From: Allium sativum
Taxonomy: Eukaryota > Streptophyta > Magnoliopsida > Asparagales > Amaryllidaceae
Length of the DNA: 64,000 nt
Direction of reading: 5' to 3'
NCBI GenBank assembly: GCA_030737875.1
Contig: CM060922.1
Coordinates: 318,347,456 to 318,411,455, forward strand
A model generated the notes under the pieces. That model worked only from the letters and a program-made list of their open reading frames with translations, was not told where the DNA came from and did no database searches. Positions 1 through 12,824 of the stretch are shown in pieces. A program made the position numbers and the translations under genes. Position 1 is the first letter of the stretch, and every line of letters starts with the position of its first letter.

Positions 1-2367
1 TTTTTAATGTTGATCACATATGACTTTAATTTAGTTATGATTATATTTAATATCTGTGACTTAGAATGATAAACTTGCAGATATGGTAAACTTGTAAATG
101 ATAAACTCGCAGGTACGCGATGATGCAAAAGAAACAGGTTTTCATTCACTAAGTTCGGATTTACAAAATAAAGCTAAGCAAAAGGCAAGGGCCATACTCG
201 CAGCTACCTCATAAGGCAAGTGGAAATACTAAAAAGAAAGAGATAATTAAACTAGCACTACTTGGGCTTTGGGGACGACCTCAGCCTCTTCTCCTTCTTT
301 TTCTTCTTCGTCTCCTCCTTATCGGCATCAGTTTTATCCTGTTTCCTCTTCTTCTTGTCAGAAGGAGTATCCATTGGAAGGTTGGCAGACTGGACTGCAA
401 GCTGCGTGGTTATCGATTTAACGGATAGCTTTATGATCATCCCAGAGCCGGGAGCAGCTGCAGAGATCGGTTGTACATCTAGAGGCTGTTGTTCCTCTAT
501 TTTCAGAGCCAACTGCTTATCGCTCTTTGCCTTGATTTCAGCCAGAGTCTCGCTGTCATCAACCTTAGTCTCCTTTGTAATGATGACCTCCTCTTCTTCA
601 TCTTCGTGATCGTCGTCGGTATCGTCAAGAGCTCCAATAATTTCAGCATCTTTTGGAGCATCCGTGCTTGATACCCCAGTAGCCTCCTTAGTTGTCTTAA
701 CCTCGGTTTGCTTAGGATCTTAGGGGATAATATCAGTAATTGGGGGGCACGCTGACCTTCTCGACCTCAGCCCGCTTTTTTGCAATCTCCTCGATGGACT
801 TGACACCTATATTTTGAGAAGCAACAGTTATTAGTTTGGGACAAAGTGTGTCCTCTTCAATTGATTGCTCCGCAATACGACGACAAGTTATAATAGTTTT
901 GACAAATTGTGGAGAAAATGTGGAAATACCTTCCACTGATTCTATGGCCGACATTGCAGTGGAAGCCCCAAGGAATTGGGGCTTCGTAGATCAAGGGATC
1001 GTCTGGACTGTATTCCTTAACTTCAAAAGTTTTAGGCTCCGGTACCGAGCTGGAACCCTCATCGATTTTGGCTTTGCCCTTGAGATCAGATTTCTCTTTC
1101 TTCATGGCCTCTTGGATCATACGCCTACCCTCTGCTAAAGCCTCAGCATCTCCACCCTTAAGGAAAGTCTCCATAAGTTGGCCTTCGTCAATTTCCACAA
1201 CCTTCAATCGCTGCTTTTCTCCCTCGACAATCATATCCCAGACATTAACTAAAGTGGTGCTATAATCCTGGATCCAAGAGATGTCTTGGGTTCGAATAAC
1301 CTGAGCAAAGAAGTCCATAAGCTGCTCCTCAAATCCTTCTATCTCCTTCTCTGCTGCAGCAAGATTAGCAGTGGCAGTGGAGGCCGACTCAAGAGCTGTG
1401 TTGGCATTACTCTCAGCAAGAGCTGCCCGTTCCTCAACATGAACAAGTTTACTGTTTAAGCTCACCCTCTCCTTTTCCCAAGCATCCTTTTCCATAGCAA
1501 AGCAATCTTATGCAGCCTTCAGTTCAGTATTAGCAGTTTTAAGGTCCTCAATTTCCTTCTTTAAAGCCATACGCTATTGGCTATTTGAATCAAGCTCATG
1601 ATGAAAGCATTTCTTGGTATTCTCTAGCTCAGTCTTAAAATTGTCAGCATCCCGTTGAGCTAAAGCAAGAAGAGCCTATGTATCGTCAAGATCCTAGACT
1701 GCTTTATTCCTAACCCTAGCATCATTATCAATTTTTACTCTAGCCCTGGCTGCCTCTGTCTCTAGAGTACGGATAACATCGGAAAGACTCTTGGCATGTT
1801 CCTTCATTATTTTATATTGCTTGGCTACATGGGCGATGTGTCCCACAAATTCGACATCTCAGTCCTCAAGAACCGGTTCTAAGTCTGGGATGAACACCAT
1901 TCTCTCAAAATAGATCTCGGGAAATTGTTTCCACAAGCTCTCCATTTTAGCCTGGTTATCAGGGGCCAAAGTCACCTCCTGCGTAGTAGTGGATTCCAAG
2001 TGACGTTGACCAAAAGGAACCAGATCTGCCTTCTCCTTTTATTTGTCTTTGCCCGGGCCCTTATGCTTATCTTTGGGTCCGTGATACTTCTTAGGAGTTT
2101 TGTCCTGAGGAGGTAGGCCCTTTGGGGGAGTCGTAGCCTTGGGAATCTCTTTACCCCTAGTATGTGGTACTTGGCGACTGTGGAGCTTCCCGGGATCCTG
2201 CTTAGAAGGAGAGCGAGAACGCGAGGAATGAGGTTGATAGGAATCATGGCATCTTTGACTATCCCTCCCGCGACTATCGCTGCGATCGTGCTCGGACACA
2301 GAAGAAAGCCTGGGAGTACTCTCGCGGAGAGCGCAGAAAGAGTAAGAGCAACGACGAGGCATGTCAC

Positions 2368-2474
2368 CTGTAGAAAATCACAAAAACAGGCGTTAGGATC
2401 ATGAATATGATTAGTGTAAAAGTGTGATGACAAGTTGTGCATGTGGTTTGTGTGCCCGTGTAATTCCCCCTAAC
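2368..2474 (-). other. Probable intron 2 of RE1 antisense gene (107 bp)
   Basis: Minus-strand donor GTTAGG at 2,474 and acceptor GATTTTCTACAG ending at 2,368, followed by exon sequence GTGACATG. RE4 has the same donor hexamer and the same GTGACATG after its acceptor. The phase across this junction is not clean in either copy, so the exact donor, or whether exon 3 starts its own ORF at the ATG, is open. Confidence 0.5.
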
Positions 2475-3038
2475 AGACTAGGGCCCGAAGATTGGCTCGT
2501 CTGCGCAATTTCTTTATCTTTGGTGGGAGAGGTTTCTCCCTCGGATATAGGGAAGAAGGGTTCCTCCCCGAAATCTCTGGGGGTATAAAGGTTATCTGGC
2601 AAGGGGATCTTTTCTAAACCCTCAAGTATCTGCTCTCTGTTAAGGTAGGTTCCACTGGTGGTGGAGTCTTCAAGGGAGACTGTCCTTTAGAAGAAGGATC
2701 ACCCTCCGGGTCATTGACCCGAGCTTCGTCTCCTTTGTATATATTTAGATCCTCATTATTCTGGTAGATCATTGGAGAAGGACTTTTAGGAATCTCAGCT
2801 CCTGTTGTCCCTTCTCCCCTCGCCTGGGGCATGCTACTAGACTCCCCAAGAGTAGGGGGCACATACTTGTAAGGCCTGCCGCCCAAGCCAAGCCCGAATC
2901 TTATGTCCAAAAGACGGTGTTTGTGAAGATTCTCGTCAGTGATACACTTCTTGATTCTTAAGAAATTTGATTTACTTTTAATGAGGTGGGACAGTCGGTC
3001 TTCATATATCGAACCTTCTGTTTTTGCAAAGTTGTGAT

Positions 3039-3112
3039 CTGCACAGAACAAAGAAACACATTAGCACTTTAATTATGAAATCGGAGCATGCATTGAAAGA
3101 TTTAATTCATAC
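3039..3112 (-). other. Intron 1 of RE1 antisense gene (74 bp)
   Basis: Minus-strand donor GTATGA at 3,112 and a pyrimidine-rich acceptor ending TTCTGTGCAG at 3,039. The upstream exon ends after residues ARKWLQS with one extra base (phase 1), and the downstream exon continues in frame. RE4 has an intron at the equivalent place (after ARRWLEG), also phase 1. Confidence 0.75.
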
Positions 3113-3841
3113 TTGATTGTAGCCACTTCCTCGCACATCCGGCTTGACGCTTTATGTAAAACTAATCAGATTTGGCATCCCCTATGTTGCTATGACTGTC
3201 CGATAAAACCTTTTTGTCAGCAATTGACTCGAAGAAAGTGAAATTCGGAGTCCCTGTGGAACGATGCTTGAAATGATAATAGAATTTCAAATCCTTGAAA
3301 GTCAGCTCGGTCTTAACCTCTACATACGCAACGTATAGGGTATACAAAGCCGCGTAAGCGTTAGGATGGAGTTGCATGGGGGAAATGTGTAGTCGTCTTA
3401 GGAGATCAATGACAATTGGAGGAAATGGAGGAATAGCGCCTACCCAACACATGATTCGGCTAACAGTCATGTACGCTTCTGGCGCAGAATGAGGCCTATC
3501 TCCATCTTTTGGAATTTTCACATCGTCCCAAGAAATCCCATGTCTTAAGCATATTTTCTTAAGCCTTATATCATCCAATTTGGAAGCTAAGAATCAGTGA
3601 GCTTCTCTTTCTCTATTTCCATAACACCTGGGATCTCGTCAGGGGCCCGATCATCTTCTTCTTCCTCATCCTCAAGTGATGTGTTTTCAGAAGTTGTTGA
3701 TTCTGTGTCAATATCGGTCTTGTAATCGGAGTCGGAATTTTCCCAGTCTGAATCTGACGGGAGTACATCGAGATTATAATACTTTGACGACTCTGGATCT
3801 ACATCTTTTTCTGACATTCTGGTTGAGCATCTGTCAGACAT

Positions 3842-5345
3842 AGTTGTGGTTGGCGAACAAGTATAAGTCATTAGAACACAATTACCCGTACCCCGTGCAT
3901 GTGCAAGTGCTAGTGTGTGCATGTGTGTATGATACAAGAAAGAAAAACACCGAGATAACTAGATAAGCGTGATATTGGTCATCGTATGCCACTAAGTTAT
4001 GATGTCATCCAGTCCAAGAAGTCCATCCATAAGGCTCTATCCTAACTGTTCATTGATGTATTAAAGTTGCGATGAATTTCGATCAAGATACGTGTTGGAT
4101 TATTGGCCAGATTGGTTTGTTAGATTTCATGGCATGGCTCGTGATGGAAATTTGACTCCCAAATCCTCATCCTCACATAGCAAAGGAGTCAGTTCGTGAA
4201 AATGAAAACGGCTCGTGACCACGCTGCTGTTCGTGGTCAATTTGTCTTGTGATGAAGGTACAACTCGTAATAGGGGATGTGACTACATACTAGTTCGTGA
4301 GAAGGGAGTCAACCCACAACGAAAGATTTGCCCCATATGGCTCGCAGGGCACAATCACGAACCGGTTCAGTTCACCCTCCTCGTGAATCAATACCCTACC
4401 ATCCTCACGACCCGATCTGCCATCTTATCTCATCACCTTTACGGTTTGAAACCTCGCTCCTCTTTATTCTTTTCCATGAGCCCAATTCCCGTTCCCATCC
4501 ATGACCCGATTTGTCTGTTGACTTTCCTCCATAACCTACTTCAATGATACCCCAACACTCGCTGCTTCCTCCCAGTTCTTCTCCATAAATCAATGGACTC
4601 CACGATCTCCTTAACCTCACCTCCTTATGACCCCGTTTATCTAATGCGCCTTATCGAAGGAAATTCCCAGGGATTGAACAAAAACAGAAAGGGAACGACG
4701 CGAAAATCCGAGAAAGTGACTAACAACAAAAGATGGAAACAATATGGGTTTCATTACCTTTTTAGTTTATATTAGGAGATGATATTGATTTCTGGAAGGT
4801 GTGAATTAGGGTTTTGGATTGGGTAAAACTAGTAGCGGCAGCTAAAATAAAAGAAGGAAGGGCAAGGAGGGAGAGAGGGTCAGCTTATATAATCGATTTG
4901 AAGGCCTTTCATCTCCCCGTTTTTGTCCTGTTACGGTCCATGAACCCAGATGGGCCGCAAGCCGTAAGCAAGCCCATCGTGACTCGCATCCATGCCCATC
5001 CAGCTATTAGTCTGTGATATTTGCCCCATTACACGAACGACATTGAATCCCAGCGGCTCGAACCTGAGAATGATCACGAGATGAAAGATATGGAAACACT
5101 CAAAAAAAAGAGAGAAGAAAAACTCACTTGACAAGTTGATAGCGGTATACTTTAGAGCTCAGAAGATGAAAGCCAACCAATGAACAGAGGAATAATTGGA
5201 AATCCGGACTGATATTTATACCCATCAGAGAAAGTAACTCTTTGAAGTAGTGCGACGTTCCAAACAGACATGACCATTGATCTGCATCGTTTCATGAAAA
5301 GATAGCTCCGCAGTTTCGAAGCATGTTCCATCCTTGATAAAACAT
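3842..5345. promoter_or_regulatory. RE1 spacer upstream of antisense gene, TCGTGA-rich
   Basis: Non-coding spacer between the antisense gene start and the polypurine tract. TCGTGA or its complement TCACGA recurs at about 4,139, 4,194, 4,213, 4,294, 4,355, 4,380 and 4,405. The same motif clusters in the U3 of the adjacent LTR. This is the position where a promoter for the minus-strand gene would lie; promoter activity is inferred. Short ORFs here resemble nothing I know. Confidence 0.45.
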
Positions 5346-5362
5346 ACTTCGAGGGGGAAAAA
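5346..5362 (+). other. RE1 polypurine tract
   Basis: The run CTTCGAGGGGGAAAAA immediately precedes the LTR start TGTTGTCTAG. RE4 has a closely similar tract (ACTTTGGGGGGCAAA in element orientation) at the same place. Confidence 0.75.
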
Positions 5363-6059
5363 TGTTGTCTAGCTTTTGAATCAAGCCACCAGGAATATGA
5401 AGATTTACAATTGATAGATAGGGATGCTCTCATTCAAACGAATTCAGCTCGTGATCCATATGCCTCGTCGGCTCGTGATATATCTTTCCTCGCCGGCTCG
5501 TGAAGAGCTACCACGACCCGCTTCCAAGATAACCATCACGATTCGACCACAGAAGAGTGTTGCGAACTGTTCACGAGTCAGCATGATGGCTGTCATGACC
5601 AAGTCCCTCACGATCCGCAAGCTCAGGATCTGGTGACACCTGTCCATAACCATCATATTGTCCATTTCTCCATCAAGCCACGAACCAGTCCGAGATCCTC
5701 GGGATCCGTGCCACGTGTCATCACGAACCGCCTGTAGATATCAGTTATAAATAGCCCTATATTTGGCATTTTTGAGGATCTTTTGGCAATTCTGGGTGTT
5801 GTTATCACCATTGTTGCTTCTTCATTGTTTCTGATCAGTATCATTACGAAATTTCTGAGTGAATTATCGTTGTAATTGAGAGAAATCATTGATTGTACTT
5901 GCATTCTAAGTATAATCGAAGATATATAAAGTGGACGTAGGCTCGTTGACGCCGAACCACTATAAATCTTGTGTGCTTTCTGTGTTTTCTTTCATTTCTA
6001 GACATTAATTTCTGCAAATTCAGTTAATTTGGGTGTTAGAGCCATTTTTGGATCTAACA
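5363..6059 (+). repeat. RE1 3' LTR (697 bp)
   Basis: Starts TGTTGTC after the polypurine tract and ends TGGATCTAACA. U3 holds a cluster of TCGTGA/TCACGA motifs (about 5,449-5,725), followed by TATAAATA at 5,746-5,753. The downstream block GTGGACGTAGG...AACCACTA, then TTTGGGTG, matches the R/U5 of the RE7 LTR. Length is close to the RE4 (787 bp) and RE7 (701 bp) LTRs. Confidence 0.8.
5746..5753 (+). promoter_or_regulatory. TATA box of RE1 LTR
   Basis: TATAAATA lies downstream of the TCGTGA cluster and upstream of the conserved R/U5 block, where the U3 core promoter of an LTR is expected. Confidence 0.6.
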
Positions 6060-9000
6060 ACATATGAGTTGAAAATCTTGTGGATTTGTATTTTATCTAT
6101 TACAGTTACAAATGAGTTTATAACCGTGAGTATTTGATCAATATTAACAAAAACACATTGAATTTTTCTAGCTGAGAAGAATAAAGAAAAGGATATCAGT
6201 ATGTCCAATAATTCTAGTGCATGTAGTTCTCTCCATACAATGGACGACGATTTGTTCACGACTATTGGAGGCATAAAAGGATTACGTATGTGACGATCAT
6301 CATACACCTTCATCTTCGAGTATACTAACCTAAGTAGTGTGATGTTGTGGTGCTCGATTGGTGTAGGACGATATCTAAGGCGAGAAAGGAAAAAATCATC
6401 ATAGAACTTGTTGTATATCTCGCAGCACATCAAATAAGATATAGTAATCGTTATAAATATAAGAAATGAGAGAGGTAATAAATAATTGAACTACATATCA
6501 ATGCACATACCTACATGGTTATAAAACACAGAAATAGAGTTTACATAAATAGAAATAAACTCAAATAAAATTGTCTCAATAGTAAAGAAAAATATCGTTT
6601 AGGCTTTATAGTGTCGCATAGAGGAATAAGCAACAGTAAGTCCATATACAATACAAGCGAGTTTCATCATGTTTGTCCTATGTGCATCACCATGTATCAG
6701 CAAAAATCACTATCTAGTTTACTCTGTGAAGAGTACCCAAGATCATAAAAAGAAACACATAAAATCTAAAATCAGGCAGAAACCTGGTCCGAGTGACAAG
6801 ACATCTCAAAATACCATATAGGTCGATATGCATCATACTAATATGTTTAAGCATAGTTAGCACATAACAACTATAATATGTTGCTCTACTATCATCGTAA
6901 AAGTGTATTACAACATAAGTACAATTTTGGATGCTTAGGTATCTACAGTGGAAAACATAACATCTATCCAGCAAACCTCATCATCATTCAAGGTTCTTTG
7001 GATATATGATAACTCATATAACTGTCTTTTGCCAGAGACCAATGGAAACGTCCTAATTCCTTAGTGCTCGAAATTCACACCACTCATTAGGCAAGAAAAA
7101 TAAACTGGATGTCCAAATAGTTCTGGGTATATGGACCATGTCATACATCCATGGGTATACGAAAAAAATATATAATGGGTATCCTTACGTACATCTGCTT
7201 TACATCTACAATGGAAACACTTCGAGCGTTGATAATCCCTTAGCACATGTCTTGGAACTCATACTTGTTCCATTCATTTTTATTTTCCATAGTAGAGGAC
7301 GTATTACTCCTCTTCACAAGTTCATGTCCTATAACTTGTACTAATTACATCTTCCGATAATAAAGCACATTCTAGCTCAAATCCACAAGTTTACATCCTA
7401 GAACTTGTCATTATGAGCCATTATCACAACCCTTAGCATCGTGTTGTTATCGGAACACTTGTCAAAGTCCTGAAGCCATCACACTGAAGCACTCAAATAC
7501 TACTTCGTTTCTTAATCATTATCCTTCATCATGCTACCTCATCACAACTGAATGTTGAGCAAACAAACATTACCTTAAGCACAACCTACAAGACTGTTGC
7601 ATCACCTTGGGAGTTTGGACATGATTTGGTTTATTATTTTAGTTAAGTACCACCCTTAACTGGTTCATTCTTTCAAAAACTTGTTTAAATTTTGGTCCTT
7701 CACCCCCTTTGAATTCCCTTCCTCTATTTATTTAACCCTCCTAGTCCACAAGCCTTTTCATTTGCCTACAGATAAGTCTGTACCAACCTATTGATTGAGC
7801 CAAAATTTGATGTTTCTTTCTTTTAAATTTAATCCTATATCATCCCAAAGATCACCTCAAAGTGTCAACAATTTTGGCCTAAAGCAACCTTTTGCACTGA
7901 TCTGACTTATCTTTGCATTCATCTGAAATTCATTCACAAATCTCACCTCGAGATTTCCTGGCTTCTGACTTAAAACATAACCCAAACCCTACCGACCCGA
8001 ATCCACTTACATAAATCACCTGATTCTAGTTTTGTGCTAACTTGAAATTAGAAACCTCAAACTTCTCCAGTCCGTCTATGACTTAAAGTACAAGCCTCTC
8101 TTTTACTTTAGAGGCCCGTATCCCAGTTTCATTTAACTATGAGCAATTGTTATGTTTTACCAAAATCAATGACCTCTTCCAAACTACTTTAAAGCACTAA
8201 CAAATATACTAAAAAAATTCATCCAAAAATACACATCATTCATGAGGATCTATTGAAATAAATTTTCATTCAAACTTATAAGATTATCCTAGATCCTTTA
8301 CACTAGAATGACAGTATAGTCACTAAGGGGGATATAAAATTATTTAAAATTCATTTTAATCTTTTTAATATAGCCATAAATATAAATGAGGGTTTAATAA
8401 CGGTTTCAAACGGTTTAAGCATCAAAATAATTTTAAGATGATATGTTTAACTCTACAAACAAGTGTAGAAATAATAAGAGATCAACAATCACTCAGCTAA
8501 TAACAAAAATATGAATCAAATACCTAGATCTAAAATTTGACAACAAATAACTTGAATCTAGAGTATCAAATGGTGAATCTTAAATTCTCCTTGGTTAATT
8601 ACTCTTATAATGATAGATTATGTTAAGATTAATAAAAAAAAGTGCCTTTTCGATAAAATTAGGATTAATGGAGGTTAAAAATAAATTTAAGGAAGTGGAA
8701 AATGATAATGACAAGTCCCATCAATCCTCTTTAGGCACAATTCTTAAAATGGTTTTGTGGGCCTAAGTGTCGGTTAGCTTAACTACTCATTAGTCTATCC
8801 AAAGAAAAGTAAAATTTAAAATGGTCATAACTCTGAAACAATAAGTTTGTCTTCCTATTATGACCAATTTACTAAAAGATAAATCATCATTACGATCAAA
8901 TGGAAATATTTTAAGACATTAATTCAATATGTATCTAGATCTTACAAAAAAATTCAACTTCAAGTAGTCCCATAAAAAATCCAAAGGAAAAAAAATGACC

Positions 9001-9284
9001 CGAATATTCATTTCCTAAAATTTTAGCCATATGACATTATATGATTTAAGAAATAATATCTTTAATGTCATCATATATGCAAAATTAGGGTCACTTCATT
9101 CTCTACTCTTTAGGAGTTTCCCTCTGGATTCCCCAAAACAAATAAGAGAATAATCAACTATTATCTTGCATGCCTAACAATCATATGCAATCATCAGATA
9201 TATCAAAAAAGCAGCCATGAGATCGATAGTATAGATAAACCCATCTTTTCATGCGAGATATGTAGCCCTTATAAGGTCTCAAAG
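6060..9284. other. AT-rich unclassified stretch, probably degenerate LTR remains
   Basis: No convincing coding region on either strand; the short ORFs have no family motifs. Around 7,215-7,245 the sequence resembles, in reverse complement, a block of the RE5 LTR near 19,820 (GATAA.CCCTTAGCACA.GTC). A segment near 6,940 (CTACAGTGGAAAAC) resembles the RE10 LTR near 57,141. Both hint at an old minus-strand chromovirus LTR at about 6,600-8,300. Nothing recognised at 8,330-9,284. Confidence 0.3.
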
Positions 9285-11924
9285 TGTAACAACCCAGTAT
9301 TTTATTAAGGAATATTTAAATATTTAAAATGATTTATATTAAGAATTAACGACTTGGAATTCATTTAACTTAAGGTTTAAATGTATAATTTATAATATAA
9401 TTAAAAACGAGCTCGCAGTGGCGTGGTAGTTCATAATATTACATTTTGAACTTTAAATGAATATACAGGATCCAATATAAGTCAAAATTCATTGAAACAA
9501 GAAACATTCGAATCTATTGAACTATAATTTTCGAATGAAAGAGAAAAATTGAGTTTCCATCTTGTAGATTGTGAGTTATTTCCAAATCAAATTTTCAGAA
9601 AGTCGCTATGGAATCGTTTATAGACCATAACGATTTATTGAATAAAATAAAGGGATTTTATTATAAATTTAATATCAATTTAGCTTGAAAACGGAAGTAT
9701 CAAGTTTAGAATTTAATATAGTTTATTTTGAAGCTATATGAATTTTTTTTGAATATATATGATTATAATAATTTGATTTAAGAAGAATTCGAATGTTTTG
9801 AAATTAAATTATATATTATTGATTTAATTGAATAGTGAAAAAATAACCATTTTGTAAAAGACCTCGGATTTTGACGAAACCAATTTTATCGGATCCGGAA
9901 TAGTAAACTATTTTAAGATTCCAAATTTCGGATTAATCAGAGTTAGTATATGGTCGAGTGAGCTATAAACATTCAATGTAAATATGTATGAATATTAAAT
10001 CAATAACTTAAGCCCAAACTGGTGTTATTTGGGCAAACTGACTCCGATTTCGACGAAATAAGTTTCATTATGACTGCAATGTCAAACCATAGTTATATAT
10101 AAATTTTCACTGCGAACGGGGTTCGTATGTGATCATGCGAATTAATAAACGTCGAACGGGGATAGCGTAGGCATGAAATAATAAAATAATATACGAAGCT
10201 TCACCTATAAGCTACCCTACCCTAAAATATCTCGCCTATAAGTACCTTACCCTATACCTAAGGCCAGCAACCCTAAACCCCAAATCAACTAATAATTTGC
10301 AAATAAGTCCATTTCTTTGTAATAATTTATATCTCTCAAACCATTAAGAATAGATCAAAGTCATCAACCTAAAAACTGTAGATCAGGTTGAAGGAGAAAC
10401 ATTGACAAAATTTCCTGTCCAACGGACACCCGAGTTGGTTGGAAATTGCCAAGGATGACAAACTGGAAGTTTCAGTTTATGTGGTTTTTCATGCAAACGG
10501 AGGAGAGTTAGGCGATGATGCCAACTGGGAAGTTGGAGAGGGGAGAGAGGTATACAAGTTTGTTGTTGGGAGGTTGGCCTGAAAGTGATTGTGGTGGTTG
10601 TGGTATCAACATAATCGGAGATGTGGGTTTATTAGGAGCAATGTTCGTATTTCATGGAATTCCGGCGAATCGAGGAAGAGTTGGACGAAGTGGTCAACAT
10701 GAAAGATGTTCGTGGTGGTGAGATTGACCTAATGGTCAAGTTTCATGGTTGTTGGTGGAGCGCGGCAGCAGTGGTGGCATTTGAAGCATTTCGGTTCGAG
10801 GGGGGATTTCCGGTCGTCGGTTGGTGATGCGTCTAGTGTAAAGGGGCCACGACAGTGGGGGTCGCGATGGTATGGAGGTGACGACGGCGAGGCATGTACG
10901 AGGGGGAACAACCATTTGAATGTAAGGAAGAAGAAAGGTTAATTAAATAATTAACTAACTAGCGACGTGATTAATTTGTTTAAGTTTAAATAATCATAAC
11001 TTGTTCATATGAAATCATAATTTGACGAATTAAGATCCTTTAGAATCGTGGAGAAGAATGCTACGTGTACAAACTAATTTGGACGAGACTGATGCTAATT
11101 AGAATTTTGAGTTAAATTAAACTCCGTTTAATTTAATTTAAAACGATCGTTATTGCAATGGTAAAAAATCGCTATGAGAACTCTTCTTAACTTGAAAGTT
11201 ATATATAATCGTCAACTGATTATATATTGATTGCTTGTGGTTGCTATGGTTGCTTCCTGGATGGATGTTATTACAGTTTTATTATTACTATCTATGTTCA
11301 TATAAGCGTTAACAACTATAACACTTGTATTATATCTGTTGATTGATGGGTGATAACTATTGTGGTTGTTATTATAATTGTTCACACAAATTGACGCCAC
11401 GAATATGGAATAATTTGGGTATTGATTGAGTCTCGTTTCATTGGAATATTAAATGAAAATATATTCATTTAAGTGAATAAGACATGAAAATTGAATTTGG
11501 ATTTTTATATCCGAAATGACTTGGAAATGAAAATGAGATAATTTTAAACAACTGTTGAAAAGGTTGAAATGAATTTGGAAGAGATTTGAATTAGAAATGG
11601 CTTGTTCTAATTTAAAATATATTTTGAATAATAAATTCAAAAGTGAATTTGAGTTACACATGTAAGAAGTTTTTAACTTGAACCGATTATTCCATTATTT
11701 TTATATAACGTTTAAACTGATTTCTGAGAAGTTTGGATTTCAATATATTATATTTTGAAAAATATTTTTATTTTAATATTATAATAATAGAATATTTAAT
11801 TTTGATTTGTAATTGATTTTGAAATTGGAATCGTTTTTAAACAAGTTTATAAATTTTTATAAAAAATATTTGGATTGAATTGGATGAGTTTTATTTTAAA
11901 TTATAATATGATTTGAATAGGACG
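9285..11924 (+). mobile_element. RE2: chromovirus LTR fragment, plus strand
   Basis: Begins TGTAACAACCC, the usual start of the chromovirus LTRs in this window. Two copies of a module with TTGACGAAA/TTCGACGAAA occur near 9,870 and 10,045. The second matches the RE10 LTR near 61,660-61,740 (reverse complement) over about 75 bp, so RE2 and RE10 belong to one LTR family. The GC-rich part at 10,515-10,920 has open frames but no family signature. No LTR 3' end or primer site of this family is seen; the fragment appears to stop where RE3 starts. Confidence 0.55.
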
Positions 11925-12737
11925 TGTCATGCAGCGACAGTTCGTGAATTTCGATCATAAACTTCGAACGACCATAACTAATGCAATTTAAATCAGATTT
12001 CCCCAAAATGAAAAATATTTTTTCTATTGATAGTAACTTTCAAATGAAAGAAGAAATTTTGAATTTCAACGTATAGATTTCAAGTTATATTTAAATCTAT
12101 TTTATCTTCTCCCTTTATTTCCTCTCTCATTTTCTAAGAAAACCTTAATCATACTCTACCAAATTTCAAGAAGAATCAAACTTGTTTATCTCTAAGTTGA
12201 TTCTCCATTGTTTTCTCATCGATCTCTCAAGAACAAAGTGCATTTCAGAGTTAAGATCAATTGTAATCAAAGATCAAAAGCTCTGGGTTTGTAAACTCTT
12301 TCAAACCAAAAAAAATGTTGTTTGTAAGGGTGTAATGATAGTCTCGAAAATCCACTAGATGCGATTAAGATTGAAAATCAACTAGGTGCTCTCATTTTCC
12401 ATTGAAATCTAAGCATCTCTAGAGGTCAAAATTCTGGAGGATAAGTCTCGTGGCCTTAAAACCAAGATTTTATTTATGTTTACTAGTGGTGAAGAATTAT
12501 ATCTAGGGTCTACGTAAGATTCTATGTATGACAACTACAAACAAGTATACATTTTACGGTGTGTTCTTTCCTTTTATTTCATAACATTTACTTTTATTTG
12601 CACTCTGATTCTATGATTGTTAATAACACTAATACGAGTATAATTCTGTTAAAAATTATTCATATAATTAAGCAAACAATATTCACCCCACTCTAGTGTT
12701 AATATTAGCCTTAAGATACATATTCCGCATCCTTACA
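11925..12737 (+). repeat. Probable RE3 5' LTR
   Basis: The right end (CCTTACA at 12,731-12,737) is set by the primer-binding site 2 bp later. The pyrimidine-rich leader and the ATTCACCCCACTCTAG-like block before it are typical of copia LTR 3' ends. The left end at TGTCATGC is my best guess and not secure; no second LTR is in the window. Confidence 0.45.
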
Positions 12738-12739
12738 TT

Positions 12740-12751
12740 TCATATCAGAGC
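12740..12751 (+). other. RE3 primer-binding site (degenerate iMet)
   Basis: TCATATCAGAGC differs at two positions from TGGTATCAGAGC, the complement of the initiator methionine tRNA 3' end. It sits just after the LTR end and about 80 bp before gag. Confidence 0.65.
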
Positions 12752-12824
12752 AAGGTTTTTCAAAGTATTCATAATCAAAATTTTGAAAAATTTCAAAATG
12801 CATACCACTATTTGGTAATGGTAA

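Larger units (their letters stand above)
258..3841 (-). pseudogene. RE1 antisense accessory gene (Transposase_28-like, spliced, damaged)
   Basis: Read on the minus strand. ATG at 3,841 opens an acidic Ser/Asp/Glu-rich N-terminus (to about 3,587). About 3,160-3,578 is a domain like Pfam PF04195 (putative gypsy-type transposon protein), with the core QLHPNAYA. An intron follows at 3,039-3,112. Next come a linker (2,614-3,038), a basic Ser/Arg-rich stretch beginning just after an acceptor at 2,368, and a long Ala/Glu/Lys coiled coil (about 860-2,000). The tail at 258-330 is lysine-rich, with KKKRK and KKKKKEKR, and looks like a nuclear localisation signal. A TAG near 3,160 and several later stops and frame breaks show it is not intact. 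The family occurs in plant Tat elements; its biochemical role is unknown to me. RE4 carries the same gene on the other strand. Confidence 0.75.
1..6059 (+). mobile_element. RE1: Tat-lineage Ty3/gypsy retrotransposon, 3' part only
   Basis: Seen: an antisense gene (258-3,841, minus strand), a spacer, a polypurine tract at 5,346-5,362 and a 697-bp LTR ending at 6,059. The gag-pol of this plus-strand element would lie left of position 1. In Tat elements an additional ORF, often antisense, sits between pol and the 3' LTR, and this order matches. RE4 repeats the layout on the other strand, and the R/U5 part of its LTR resembles those of RE4 and RE7. A target duplication cannot be tested because the 5' end is outside the window. 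Confidence 0.8.

Noticed and set aside
4215..4775. Plus-strand ORFs in the RE1 spacer as a small gene
   Set aside because: No family signature; they cross the TCGTGA motif cluster and are not matched in the RE4 spacer.
10515..10942. Overlapping plus-strand ORFs of 60-70 codons in a GC-rich patch, as a possible host gene
   Set aside because: They lie inside the RE2 LTR. The related RE10 LTR has a similar GC-rich patch (61,044-61,443) with unrelated peptides, so base composition explains the open frames.
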